64,000 bases of DNA. Source: Nocardiopsis sp. NRRL B-16309 (lineage in GTDB: Bacteria > Actinomycetota > Actinomycetes > Streptosporangiales > Streptosporangiaceae). The DNA is taken from assembly GCF_001279585.1 (NCBI RefSeq), contig NZ_LGEC01000114.1, positions 384,420-448,419 on the forward strand. Direction: 5' to 3'. The notes beneath the pieces were generated by a model. The model searched no databases. It had not been told where the DNA came from and saw nothing but the letters and a program-made list of their open reading frames with translations. This document shows, piece by piece, positions 40,251-49,420 of this stretch. The translations under genes were made by a program, and so were the position numbers. Positions within the stretch are counted from its first letter, which is position 1. Each line of letters opens with the position of its first letter.

Positions 40251-40305
40251 CGTCCCGCTCGGGGCGACTCGACGTGCCCGGAAAGGGGCGGCCCGGGCCC
40301 GGCCC

Positions 40306-40551
40306 CTACCGGCCCGGCTCCCCGCCGGGGTCGTCGGGATGGTCGGCGGTGGCGCCCGCCGTCCCGTCGCCCCCGGCGGCGCCGCGCGCCCAGGCCCGCG
40401 CCTCGTCCAGGTCCGGAAAGAGCGCGGTCTGCAGTTGCACGCTCTCGGTGCCGGGGTGGGACTCGGGCGTGCGCCCGATGTAGCGCTCCGACATCGCCCG
40501 GACGACCTCCATGAGCTCCAGACGGAACTCCGCGGCCTCCTCCGCCGTCAT
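40306..40551 (-). CDS. Hypothetical protein, 81 residues
   Basis: MTAEEAAEFRLELMEVVRAM is a helical start, followed by a short loop segment (TESVQLQTALFPDLDEARAW) and a disordered Gly/Asp-rich end. No family recognised. The first half has good coding character. It is convergent with the endonuclease IV gene. Confidence 0.6.
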   Translation of the reverse strand: MTAEEAAEFRLELMEVVRAMSERYIGRTPESHPGTESVQLQTALFPDLDEARAWARGAAGGDGTAGATADHPDDPGGEPGR

Positions 40552-40729
40552 CCGCAGGAGGGCGCGGGAGTCACCCGCGGCCGAATCCTTGTCGCTCGCC
40601 CGTGATCACACCGCGTCACGCCGACCGCGATCCGGAAGCCGAGCAAGATTCCGGTCGACCGGCCCATGAGTGACAATGGGATCCAGCCCACGGCTGGGCG
40701 CGTGGGGGGACTAGGAAGGGAGCCACCCG

Positions 40730-41083
40730 ATGGATCCGGTGTCATTGGTACTCGGCGCGGCCATCGCACTCGGCGGATTCGCCTTCGGCCGCCTCGCCAC
40801 CAGGCGGCAGGCACGCGAGTCCCTCGAACGGCAGCGCCAGCAGGAGCGGGCCCGCGTCCTGCAGGGCGGGCAACAGCCGCCGCAGCCCCTGTGCGGCTGC
40901 GGGCACCACCTGGTCTTCCACGACAAAGAGACCAAGAAGTGCCAGACCCAGGTGGTCATCCCCGGCCGCTGGACGGGACAGCCCAGCTCCACCTACCGCC
41001 AGTGCATGTGCCAGGGCTACCGCGGCCCCATCCCGCTGGACGAGTACTACGCTCCCGACCTGGCCGAGGGCAACAACCCCTGA
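40730..41083 (+). CDS. Membrane-anchored protein with cysteine cluster
   Basis: 117 residues. Residues 3-20 (PVSLVLGAAIALGGFAFG) form one membrane span, followed by an Arg/Gln-rich stretch. Then CGCGHHLVFHDKETKKCQTQ gives CxC and HxxxxH groups, and a last CMC lies near the end: a likely zinc site. GAAGGGAG precedes the ATG. No named family. The small soluble metal domain faces the cytoplasm if the N-terminus is outside. Confidence 0.72.
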   Translation: MDPVSLVLGAAIALGGFAFGRLATRRQARESLERQRQQERARVLQGGQQPPQPLCGCGHHLVFHDKETKKCQTQVVIPGRWTGQPSSTYRQCMCQGYRGPIPLDEYYAPDLAEGNNP

Positions 41084-41512
41084 CGCCCGGGCCCGGCACC
41101 GCGCCGCGCCGGGGACCCGCGCGGCTCCGGTCCCCGGGCCGCCGCCGACCGCTTCCGGCCCCGACCTCACTCCCCGTGACGACGCCCGCCCCGAACGACG
41201 CCCGACCGCAAAGACGCGCCCCGCCCCGGCCGCCCGCGCGCCCGGTTCTCGGCGTCCCGACCGCGCGACCCGCCCACCTCCGCACCCGGGACGCGTTCAC
41301 GCCCCCGGTGCGGGACCCTGGGACACGGGGACGGACGGGCCATCCCACCGGCCCCAGGACCCGACCAGACACGGGGCACGGGGGCGACCGGGTCATCCCA
41401 CCGCACCCCAGGACCCCACCAGACGCCGGACACGAGGACCGCGGGGATGACATTGTCACCGCCCGGCACGAGAATGTCCCCGCACCGACAGCCAGAGAGT
41501 GGACTCTAACCA
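41084..41512. other. Gene-free 430 bases with imperfect direct repeat
   Basis: A 51-base unit occurs at 41320-41370 and 41374-41424 (period 54), each with CATCCCACCG near the middle and ending ACCAGAC. No gene is supported. It lies upstream of tex and may affect its expression. Confidence 0.5.
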
Positions 41513-43918
41513 GTGACGACCCCTGCGACACCCACGATCGACCAGCGCATCGCCGAGGAACTCGGTGTGGGCGCGCACCAGGTCCGCGCCGCCGTCGACC
41601 TCCTCGACGGCGGGTCGACCGTGCCCTTCATCGCCCGGTACCGCAAGGAGGCGACCGGAACGCTCGACGACGCCCAGCTGCGCGCGCTGGAGGAACGCCT
41701 GCGCTACCTGCGCGAACTGAGCGAGCGCCGGGCCGCGATCCTGGAGTCGATCAGCTCCCAGGGCAAACTGGACGCCGAGCTGAAGGCGCGCATCAACGCC
41801 GCCGACTCCAAGGCCCGTCTGGAGGACATCTACCTCCCCTACAAGCCCAAGCGGCGCACCAAGGCCCAGATCGCGCGCGAGGCGGGTCTGGAACCCCTGG
41901 CCGACGCACTCTTCGACGACCCCGGCCAGGACCCCCAGGAGACCGCCGCCGCCTACGTCGACGCCGACAGGGGCGTGGCCGACGCCAAGGCCGCCCTGGA
42001 CGGCGCCCGCTCCATCCTCGTGGAGCGCTTCGCCGAGGACGCCGACCTCACCGGCCACCTGCGCGAGCGCCTGTGGGAGAAGGGGCGCCTGGGATCCACG
42101 GTCCGCGAGGGCAAGGAGGAGGCCGGAGCCAAGTTCGCCGACTACTTCTCGTTCTCCGAGCCCCTCACCGCGCTCCCCTCCCACCGCGTCCTGGCCATGT
42201 ACCGGGGCGAGAAGGAGGAGGTCCTCACCCTCAACCTGGAGCCCGAGGAGCCGCCCGCCGACCTGCCCGACGGCACCACTCCCCGCAGTTCATACGAGAA
42301 CGCCATCGCCGCGCACTTCGGCATCGTCGACCGCGGGCGCCCGGCCGACCGCTGGCTCCAGGACACCGTGCGCTGGGCCTGGCGCACCCGCATCCTCGTG
42401 CGCCTGGACATCGACGTGCGCATGCGCCTGTGGCAGCAGGCCGAGGACGACGGCGTCAACGTCTTCGCCGCCAACCTGCGCGACCTGCTCCTGGCCGCGC
42501 CCGCCGGCAGCCGCGCGACACTGGGCCTGGACCCGGGCCTGCGCACGGGCGTGAAGGTCGCCGTGACCGACCGCACCGGCAAGGTCGTGTCCACCGACAC
42601 GATCTACCCGCACGCGCCGCGCCGCGACTGGGACGGCTCGATCGACCGGCTCGCCAAGCTCTGCGCCGCCCACGAGGTCGAACTCGTCGCCATCGGCAAC
42701 GGCACCGCCTCCCGCGAGACCGATCGCCTGGCCGCCGACCTCCTCCAGCGCCACCCCGAGCTCAAGCTCACCAAGGTGATGGTCTCCGAGGCCGGCGCGT
42801 CGGTGTACTCGGCCTCCGCCTACGCCTCGGAGGAACTGCCCGACCTGGACGTGTCCCTGCGCGGCGCGGCCTCCATCGCCCGCCGCCTGCAGGACCCGCT
42901 CGCCGAGCTGGTCAAGATCGACCCCAAGTCGATCGGCGTGGGCCAGTACCAGCACGACCTCGCCGAGGCCAAGCTGTCGCGCTCCCTGGACGCCGTGGTC
43001 GAGGACTGTGTGAACGGCGTGGGCGTGGACGTCAACACCGCCTCGGTGCCGCTGCTGACCCGGGTGTCTGGCGTGACCTCCACGCTGGCCCGCAACATCG
43101 TCGCGCACCGCGACGCCAACGGCCCCTTCCGCACCCGCGAGGCACTGCGCTCGGTCCCCCGCCTGGGCCCCAAGGCGTTCGAGCAGTGTGCCGGGTTCCT
43201 GCGCGTCAACGGCGGCGACGACCCCCTGGACGCGTCAGCCGTCCACCCGGAGGCCTACCCCGTCGTCCGCCGGATCCTGGCGCGGGTCGGTACCGACCTG
43301 CCGTCGCTGATCGGCGACAAGGCGGCCCTGTCCGCGATCCGCCCACAGGACTTCGTCGACGACACGTTCGGTCTGCCGACGGTCACCGACATCCTCGCCG
43401 AACTCGACAAGCCCGGCCGCGACCCGCGCCCGGCCTTCACCACCGCCACCTTCAAGGAGGGCGTGGAGAAGCTGGACGACCTGGACCCGGGGATGATCCT
43501 GGAGGGCGTGGTCACCAACGTCGCCGCCTTCGGCGCGTTCGTGGACGTGGGCGTGCACCAGGACGGGCTCGTGCACGTCTCGGCGCTGTCCCACGACTTC
43601 GTCAAGGACCCGCGCGACGTGGTCAAGTCCGGCGACATCGTCAAGGTCAAGGTGCAGGAGGTCGACACGGCCCGCAAGCGCATCTCGCTGACCATGCGCC
43701 TGGACGACGAGGCCCCCTCCGGCGAGGACCGGCGCGGCGGCGGCCGCGGCGACGGGGGTGGCAAGGGCCGCCCTCAGGGCAAGGGCAAGGGCAAGGGCAA
43801 GGGCGGCCAGGGCCAGGGGAGCAACCGCGGCGGACGCGGCGGCCAGGGCGGGGGCCGCGACGCGGCGCCCTCGGGCGCGATGGCCGACGCGCTGCGCCGC
43901 GCGGGCCTGGGCCGCTAG
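41513..43918 (+). CDS. tex: Tex family S1 RNA-binding protein
   Basis: 801 residues from GTG 41513. N-terminal helical bundle (STVPFIARYRKEATGTLDDA is the Tex hallmark), YqgF/RNase H-like domain (LGLDPGLRTGVKVAVTD near 340), helix-hairpin-helix pair (VNTASVPLLTRVSGVTSTLA), S1 domain (ILEGVVTNVAAFGAFVDVGV) near residue 660-725, and a Gly/Lys/Arg-rich tail of about 70 residues. Tex binds nucleic acid and is linked to transcription and stress. The tail made of KGKGKGK is longer than usual. Confidence 0.95.
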   Translation: MTTPATPTIDQRIAEELGVGAHQVRAAVDLLDGGSTVPFIARYRKEATGTLDDAQLRALEERLRYLRELSERRAAILESISSQGKLDAELKARINAADSKARLEDIYLPYKPKRRTKAQIAREAGLEPLADALFDDPGQDPQETAAAYVDADRGVADAKAALDGARSILVERFAEDADLTGHLRERLWEKGRLGSTVREGKEEAGAKFADYFSFSEPLTALPSHRVLAMYRGEKEEVLTLNLEPEEPPADLPDGTTPRSSYENAIAAHFGIVDRGRPADRWLQDTVRWAWRTRILVRLDIDVRMRLWQQAEDDGVNVFAANLRDLLLAAPAGSRATLGLDPGLRTGVKVAVTDRTGKVVSTDTIYPHAPRRDWDGSIDRLAKLCAAHEVELVAIGNGTASRETDRLAADLLQRHPELKLTKVMVSEAGASVYSASAYASEELPDLDVSLRGAASIARRLQDPLAELVKIDPKSIGVGQYQHDLAEAKLSRSLDAVVEDCVNGVGVDVNTASVPLLTRVSGVTSTLARNIVAHRDANGPFRTREALRSVPRLGPKAFEQCAGFLRVNGGDDPLDASAVHPEAYPVVRRILARVGTDLPSLIGDKAALSAIRPQDFVDDTFGLPTVTDILAELDKPGRDPRPAFTTATFKEGVEKLDDLDPGMILEGVVTNVAAFGAFVDVGVHQDGLVHVSALSHDFVKDPRDVVKSGDIVKVKVQEVDTARKRISLTMRLDDEAPSGEDRRGGGRGDGGGKGRPQGKGKGKGKGGQGQGSNRGGRGGQGGGRDAAPSGAMADALRRAGLGR

Positions 43919-43923
43919 ACGAC

Positions 43924-43939
43924 CGCGACCACGGTCGCG
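43924..43939 (+). terminator. Short hairpin after tex
   Basis: CGCGACC and GGTCGCG pair perfectly around AC, five bases after the stop codon. The stem is short, so termination is only possible. The rest of the 200 bases to the next gene shows nothing. Confidence 0.4.
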
Positions 43940-44118
43940 TTCACGGCCGTGACCGCTGAGGCGGCCGGGACCACGGTGTCTCGGCCGCCGGACCCCGGCA
44001 CGGATCCGGATCCGGTCCGCCCGTGCGGCGACCGCCCTCACGAGACGCGCCGGGCGGCCCGGACACAGCCCGGTGCGCCCACGCGCCCCGACCACGACCG
44101 CCAGCCCGCCCGTGCGCC

Positions 44119-46146
44119 TCAGACGCAGTCGCGCGGGATCACCGACGTGTAGATCTTCGTCGCCACGCGCCGCTCGCCCTCATAGGCGTCGATCGTCGCG
44201 TGCAGGTGGAAGTCGGTGGCCGTCGATGTCAGCACCGTGCGCGTGGTCGTGCTCACCGACCAGTCCCCGCGGGCGAACCCCATGTTCCACACGGTCTCGC
44301 CCCGCACCGAGTCGTAGTCGTTGCCGACCCAGCTGTAGTCCTCCTCCGCCCGCCGGGTCACCTCCAGTCCGATGTCGTCGAAGGACACCGTCCCCAGGTC
44401 CTTGACCACGTTCAGCGACGCCTTGTACCGCACCAGGTCGTGGGACAGGTCCCAGCGCTGCTCGCCCGGCTCGATCTGGGTGGTCGGGATCGGGGCCGTG
44501 CCCTCGGGCTCCCCGAAAGGCTCCGGGACCCCGTCGTCGGCCTCCGCCGGACGCACCGGGAGCCGGACGCGGGTGTGCTCCCCCGGGTACACCGCCAGCG
44601 TGACCGGCTCTGGAGAGGGCCAGGCCAGCGGCCAGTAGGAGGTCGACACCGCGATCCGCATCCGGTTCCCGGCCGGGAACGCCTGGGCCACGCCGTTCAG
44701 CGGCACCGACACCCGGTACCTGCGTCCCGGCTCCAACCGCTCCGGCGCCTCGTGCCCCCGGGCGTGGGTGAGGTTGAGCAGCCCGTAGGTCACCCGGGTG
44801 GCCTCCCCCTGGGGCGTGACGTCGCACAGGCGCACCGCGATCATCGCCACCGGACGGTCCACCGACAGCTCCAGGTCGACCATCACCGATCCCAGGATCT
44901 CCACCCGCTCGGGCAGCGGCCTGCTGTCGAAGACCATCGACCCGCCGTCGTCCTCGCGCTGGTCGTAGGGCAGGTCGGGCGGCGCGTTGTAGGAGCACCA
45001 CTTGCCGGCGTGCTGCCCGGTCGACAACGGGGAGGTCAGGGTCGACACCGACTCGGGCTGCGGCGACTCCCCCTCCCCCAGTACCCGCCCGCTCCCCATG
45101 GCGCGGGAGACCTCGATCAGGTCCGGCGAGGGCCACCGCCGCGCGCTGACCCAGCGGCCCGGCCGTTTCTCGTAGGCGGTGGACGGCGTCACGCTCTCCT
45201 GCATCCACGCCCGAAGCGCGGGCGCTTCCATCACGCCGTTGTCCACCCCCTTGAGCCAGTGGTCCCACCAGCGCACCATCTCCTGCAGGAAGCCGATGGC
45301 GGGCCCCGGCTGCCCCAGGTGGGGGTACTTGTGCGACCACGGGCCCAGCAGGCCCAGGCAGGGCGACCGCAGCCGTGCCAGCAGGCGGAAGACGCTGTTG
45401 GAGTACCCGTCGGCCCACCCGCTGACCGCCATCACCGGGACCTCGACGGCGTCGAGGTCCTCGGCGACCGAACCGTGCTTCCAGTACTCGTCCCGGTGCT
45501 GGTGGCGCAGCCACGTGTCGAGCCACAGCCCGCTGCCCTCCAACCGCTCGTGCCACATCTTGCGCCACTTGCCCCCCACGAGTTCGGGGTCGGGCGGGCA
45601 GGAGTTGTAGGCGAACATCGTCGAGGCCCAGGACAGGTTGTCCCCGAGCAGGCACCCGCCCATGTAGTGCACGTCGTCGCTGTAGCGGTCGTCCGTCGAA
45701 CACGCCGAGACGATCGCGCGCAGGCTCTCCGGCCGCCGCGCGGCCACCTGCAGGGCGTTGAACCCGCCCCAGGAGATCCCCATCATCCCGGTGCGGCCGT
45801 CGCACCAGGGCTGTTCCGCCAGCCAGGCCAGCACCTCCTCGGCGTCCAGCAGTTCGCGCTCCAGGTACTCGTCGGTGAGCACGCCCTCGGAGTCGCCGCT
45901 GCCCCGCAGGTCCACCCGTGCGCACGCGTACCCGTGTCCGGCCATGTAGGGGTGGTGGACCGAGTCGCGCTGGGCGGTCAGGTCCCGGCGGCGGTAGGGG
46001 ATGAACTCCAGCACGGCGGGCACGGGGCGGTCGTCGCTGTCCACGGGCCGCCAGATCCGCGCGGCGAGCCGGACACCGTCGCTGATGGGGATCTGGACGT
46101 ACTCGTCCTCGCGGACGTCGTTGGGCAGGTCGGTGACGGTTCGCAT
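44119..46146 (-). CDS. CocE/NonD family hydrolase (peptidase S15 type)
   Basis: 675 residues. Residues 1-330 form the alpha/beta hydrolase: RVDLRGSGDSEG, MGISWGGFNALQVAA with the nucleophilic Ser in GxSxGG, the Asp in AVSGWADGYSN, and the His in LGPWSHKYPH. The C-terminal 300 residues are the jelly-roll X-Pro peptidase domain. Members cleave acyl esters (cocaine esterase) or N-terminal amides. It lies 16 bases after the ATP-grasp gene, in one operon, so the substrate may be the product of that ligase or a related peptide. No signal peptide is seen. Confidence 0.92.
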   Translation of the reverse strand: MRTVTDLPNDVREDEYVQIPISDGVRLAARIWRPVDSDDRPVPAVLEFIPYRRRDLTAQRDSVHHPYMAGHGYACARVDLRGSGDSEGVLTDEYLERELLDAEEVLAWLAEQPWCDGRTGMMGISWGGFNALQVAARRPESLRAIVSACSTDDRYSDDVHYMGGCLLGDNLSWASTMFAYNSCPPDPELVGGKWRKMWHERLEGSGLWLDTWLRHQHRDEYWKHGSVAEDLDAVEVPVMAVSGWADGYSNSVFRLLARLRSPCLGLLGPWSHKYPHLGQPGPAIGFLQEMVRWWDHWLKGVDNGVMEAPALRAWMQESVTPSTAYEKRPGRWVSARRWPSPDLIEVSRAMGSGRVLGEGESPQPESVSTLTSPLSTGQHAGKWCSYNAPPDLPYDQREDDGGSMVFDSRPLPERVEILGSVMVDLELSVDRPVAMIAVRLCDVTPQGEATRVTYGLLNLTHARGHEAPERLEPGRRYRVSVPLNGVAQAFPAGNRMRIAVSTSYWPLAWPSPEPVTLAVYPGEHTRVRLPVRPAEADDGVPEPFGEPEGTAPIPTTQIEPGEQRWDLSHDLVRYKASLNVVKDLGTVSFDDIGLEVTRRAEEDYSWVGNDYDSVRGETVWNMGFARGDWSVSTTTRTVLTSTATDFHLHATIDAYEGERRVATKIYTSVIPRDCV

Positions 46147-46162
46147 CGCGTCCGGTCCCTCC

Positions 46163-47452
46163 TCACTCTCGCGCCCGGTCGTCGGCACCGCGGATCGTGA
46201 AGGGGAGCTCCCCCGCACACTCGCGGTACCTGCGCTCGCACTCGTCGATGTCCCGGGCTCCCACGATCACGTGGGCCAGTTCGAAGCTGTAGCTGTCCTG
46301 GATGGGCAGGTCCGAGAGCCAATCGCCCTCCTCCGCCACCACGTCCACCCAGGCGTCGGGTGCCCGTGCCCGCGCGCGGGCCACGTCCCGCTCCGTGGGC
46401 GCGCGCTCCACGAAGCCGTCGCCGAAGCGGCGCATGAACCACTTGGCGGCCACCTCGTACTCCCCGCCGCGCACCACCTCGGGCTCCTGCCCCAGGGCCA
46501 GGCGCAGGCAGATCTCGTGGTTGGAGACCCCGTTCACGAGTTCGAGCATGCGCGCGTGCGACTGGGAGTGCCGCGGGTTGATCTCCACGAGCGTGATGGC
46601 GCCGCTCTCCGGCTCGTGGAAGTACTCGATGTTGAACGTGGTGTCATTGAGCCCGACCCGCGCGATGACGCGCTCGCTCAGGTCGGTCAGGCGCTCCTGG
46701 GCCTCCTCGGACACGCGCGAGGGGTACTCGTAGCGCAGGAAGCTCGACGTGCCGGGGTAGTTCGGGGAGTCGATGATCGCGTACACGTGGGGAGTCCCGT
46801 CGCGGACGTAGCCCTCCACGGTGAGCTGGTCGCCGACGGCCTCCTCCTCGGCCAGCGCGGCGGTGCCCCCCGCCTCCTCGACGTCCCGCGGCAGCCTGAT
46901 CCGGTCCATCGCCCACTGGAAGGCGTCGCCGATCCGCCCGGCGCCCTCCCTGATCTCGCCCATGGCCTCCGCGAACCCGGCGTCGTCGGTGACCCGGAAG
47001 GCCAGCTCGGAGGAGAAGGACTTCACTGGCTTGACCCAGAGCGGGTAGGACAGGTCCGCCGGTTTGGCGGTCTCGTCCAGATCGACCTCGGCGAAGCGCG
47101 GCACGGCCTCGGGGATGACCGCGCGCTGCTCCAGGCGGCTCCAGTACTTGTGCTCGCACCGCACGACCGACTCCAGGGACGTGGAGCGCAGGCCGCGCGG
47201 CGCGCACAGCAGCGGCACCAGCGAGCTCACCGGGAAGTCCCAGTAGCCGATGACGGCGTCGACCGTCCCCTCGAAGGAGTCCAGGCGCCGCTCCGCCAGC
47301 GCGAGCAGGGCGGGCATGTCCACCTCGTGCTCCTGGCCGAGCTCCTCCCAGCCGAGCAGCGGCCGGAAGCGGTAGCCGTCGGCACCGGGCAGGGACTCCA
47401 GCACGTCGAGGTTCTGCTCGTCCAGGCCCAGGACGAACACGTTCCTGGTCAT
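46163..47452 (-). CDS. ATP-grasp ligase
   Basis: 429 residues. RNVFVLGLDEQNLDVLESLP starts a Rossmann-like N domain. The ATP-grasp core has LWVKPVKSFSSE (ATP-binding Lys), EGYVRDGTPHVYAIID, NDTTFNIEYFHE and GAITLVEINPRHSQSH with metal-binding Glu and Asn. Such enzymes join a carboxylate to an amine or similar via acyl-phosphate. The substrate is unknown. It is the first gene of the operon with the CocE-type hydrolase, an arrangement of a bond-making and a bond-breaking enzyme. Confidence 0.88.
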   Translation of the reverse strand: MTRNVFVLGLDEQNLDVLESLPGADGYRFRPLLGWEELGQEHEVDMPALLALAERRLDSFEGTVDAVIGYWDFPVSSLVPLLCAPRGLRSTSLESVVRCEHKYWSRLEQRAVIPEAVPRFAEVDLDETAKPADLSYPLWVKPVKSFSSELAFRVTDDAGFAEAMGEIREGAGRIGDAFQWAMDRIRLPRDVEEAGGTAALAEEEAVGDQLTVEGYVRDGTPHVYAIIDSPNYPGTSSFLRYEYPSRVSEEAQERLTDLSERVIARVGLNDTTFNIEYFHEPESGAITLVEINPRHSQSHARMLELVNGVSNHEICLRLALGQEPEVVRGGEYEVAAKWFMRRFGDGFVERAPTERDVARARARAPDAWVDVVAEEGDWLSDLPIQDSYSFELAHVIVGARDIDECERRYRECAGELPFTIRGADDRARE

Positions 47453-47726
47453 CGCACACCTCCGACAGGGGGCTGTCGTCGGCGGCCGCGCCCGGCGGAC
47501 GCGCGGGTCACCGGGCGCCGACCGGTCCGGCCCCCTATCTGAGACGGTGCCCAGTGAGTCGGTCCCGCCCTCATGCTCGCGGGGAATTCCCCAGGTTTTA
47601 CCGCGGGATGACCGCCCCGGGTCGCGAAGCCCAGGGCCGCACCGACCCGGGCCGCGAGGCCGGGGGCGCGAGGCCGGGGGGCGCGAAACCCCGGGCCGCG
47701 AGGCCCGGGGCCGTCACCACGACCGG

Positions 47727-49226
47727 TCACCGGGGCGAGAACGCCGCCTCGGCCCACAGGTCGCGCAGCGGGGACTCGTCCGTGGCGTGCAGTTCGTCGA
47801 CGGTGTCCCACACCTTGACCGCGGTGGCCTCTCGCGTCACCGCGGGCCAGCCCGGGTCGCCCGAGGCGGCGAAGTCCCGCCAGGCGGCGACCATCCGGTC
47901 CGAGAGCCGTCGGTGCCCGGGCTCGGGCGGTCCGTCCAGCAGGAACCGGCCGAAGTCGGTGTCCAGGTTCCCGAACGCGAACGGCAGGTCCAGGGCGTGG
48001 CAGGCGCCCAGGCTCCCGCCCATCGCCGGGCTGCGGAAGCCGAGCCGGAAGAAGTGCGCCCGGCCGCCCGCCGCCGCGTGCGCCTCGGCCAGGACCACCG
48101 TGTACTGGGCGAACAGCGCGTCGCCCATGATGGCGCTGTACAGGTCGCGGGGCTCGGCGTCGGGTCGGACCCGGCGGTAGCGGGCCAACGCGTCCGGCGG
48201 CAGGCCCACCTGCGCGGCCGTGGCCTCCAGAGCGGCGTCGCCGTCGATCTCCACGCTCTGGCCGAGCTCGGTGAACAGGCGGTACTCGTCGGCGTTGTGC
48301 CCGAGCAGCACGTCGATGCCGGCGGCGCCACCCTTGGCCACCGCCTCCAGCGGCGGCTCGGGCAGCTCCGGCCCGCCGACCACCGGGGCGTAGCAGGTGA
48401 ACGGCTTGACCTTCACCCCCGGTCCGCGCGGGGGCGCGGCCAGGACGGCGTCGGTGGCCTCCAGCAGGCGCTGGGGCGGCAGCTCCGCCAGCGCGTCGGC
48501 GTCCAGCGGGACGCCGGCGGCCTCGGCGACGCGCTCCGACACGCGCCGCGCGGTCTCCACGGACAGGTGGTCCGCGGGCACGCTGTGCGCGATGACGCGG
48601 CGGAAGAGGCCCTTGGCGGCCGGGGAGGCCATGAGGCACAGCACCGATCCCGCCCCCGCCGACTCCCCGGCCACGGTGACGTTGCCGGGGTCGCCCCCGA
48701 AGGCGGCGATGTTGTCCCGCACCCAGCGCAGCGCGGCGGCCTGGTCGAGCAGGCCCCGGTTGTCGGGGCGTCCGGGCACGTGGCCGAAGCCCTCGAACCC
48801 CAGGCGGTAGTTGACGCTGACCACGACCAGGCCGCTCTCGGCGAGCCGGGTGCCGTCGTAGGTGGGCTCGGAGGCGGCCCCGACGATGTAGGCGCCGCCG
48901 TGGATCCACACGAGGACGGGGGCGCGGTCGCCCTCACGGGCGGCGGTCCACACGTTGAGCACCAGGCAGTCCAGCGGGGTGTCGGGGCTCCACGCGGCGG
49001 CGCCGATCATCTGGGCGCCCTGCGGCGCGGGCGGGCCGAAGTCCACGCACTCGCGCACGTCCGTCCAGGCCGGTGCGGGGGCCGGCGCGGCGAAGCGGTG
49101 GGGACCGAAGGGCGCGGCGGCGTAGGGGATGCCCCGGTAGGCGGTGACCGCACCGCTGTCCGAGCGCGAGGAGGCCACCCCGCGAATACTCCCGCCGGTG
49201 GTCGTCACGGTCTGTTCTGCGTCCAC
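47727..49226 (-). CDS. Type-B carboxylesterase/lipase
   Basis: 499 residues. Family signs: YRGIPYAAAP, DCLVLNVWTA, PVLVWIHGGAYIVGA (oxyanion hole), the nucleophile Ser in VTVAGESAGAGSV, the acid residue in LLGHNADEYRLFT, and the His in LGACHALDLPFAFGN. It hydrolyses carboxylic esters. No signal peptide, so cytoplasmic. A perfect palindrome lies 30 bases upstream of the start, a likely operator. The 200 bases after the previous gene contain only CCGGG-rich repeats. Confidence 0.92.
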   Translation of the reverse strand: MDAEQTVTTTGGSIRGVASSRSDSGAVTAYRGIPYAAAPFGPHRFAAPAPAPAWTDVRECVDFGPPAPQGAQMIGAAAWSPDTPLDCLVLNVWTAAREGDRAPVLVWIHGGAYIVGAASEPTYDGTRLAESGLVVVSVNYRLGFEGFGHVPGRPDNRGLLDQAAALRWVRDNIAAFGGDPGNVTVAGESAGAGSVLCLMASPAAKGLFRRVIAHSVPADHLSVETARRVSERVAEAAGVPLDADALAELPPQRLLEATDAVLAAPPRGPGVKVKPFTCYAPVVGGPELPEPPLEAVAKGGAAGIDVLLGHNADEYRLFTELGQSVEIDGDAALEATAAQVGLPPDALARYRRVRPDAEPRDLYSAIMGDALFAQYTVVLAEAHAAAGGRAHFFRLGFRSPAMGGSLGACHALDLPFAFGNLDTDFGRFLLDGPPEPGHRRLSDRMVAAWRDFAASGDPGWPAVTREATAVKVWDTVDELHATDESPLRDLWAEAAFSPR

Positions 49227-49255
49227 GAGTTCCTCCCAGGAGATCCGTGCCCCCT

Positions 49256-49272
49256 ACCTAACAACGTTAGGT
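49256..49272. promoter_or_regulatory. Palindromic operator before the esterase gene
   Basis: ACCTAACaacGTTAGGT, a perfect seven-base inverted repeat, 30 bases upstream of the esterase start on the minus strand. The form is typical of TetR-type sites, but it differs from the ACCGACCGGTCGGT sites nearby, so another regulator is expected. Confidence 0.6.
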
Positions 49273-49373
49273 AACCCTGCGCAAGACCCGGAAGCGATCC
49301 CGCCCGGCGGCGGCGCGACCGCGCGCCCCTCCACCCTGGTGACCACGGGCCCGGTGCCGTACCATCCGGTAAC

Positions 49374-49391
49374 ATACCACCCGGTCGGTAT
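49374..49391. promoter_or_regulatory. TetR operator, site 1 (oxidoreductase promoter)
   Basis: ATACCACCCGGTCGGTAT matches the ideal palindrome ATACCGACCGGTCGGTAT at 16 of 18 positions. It lies 30 bases before the start of the quinone oxidoreductase gene. Related sites are at 51830-51847 and 56359-56376. Confidence 0.75.
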
Positions 49392-49420
49392 GACCACACG
49401 AACGACGAAGGGGCTTGCCC

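Noticed and set aside
40666..43959. 1097-codon plus-strand frame
   Set aside because: Out-of-frame shadow of Tex and the upstream small gene, Arg/Pro-rich.
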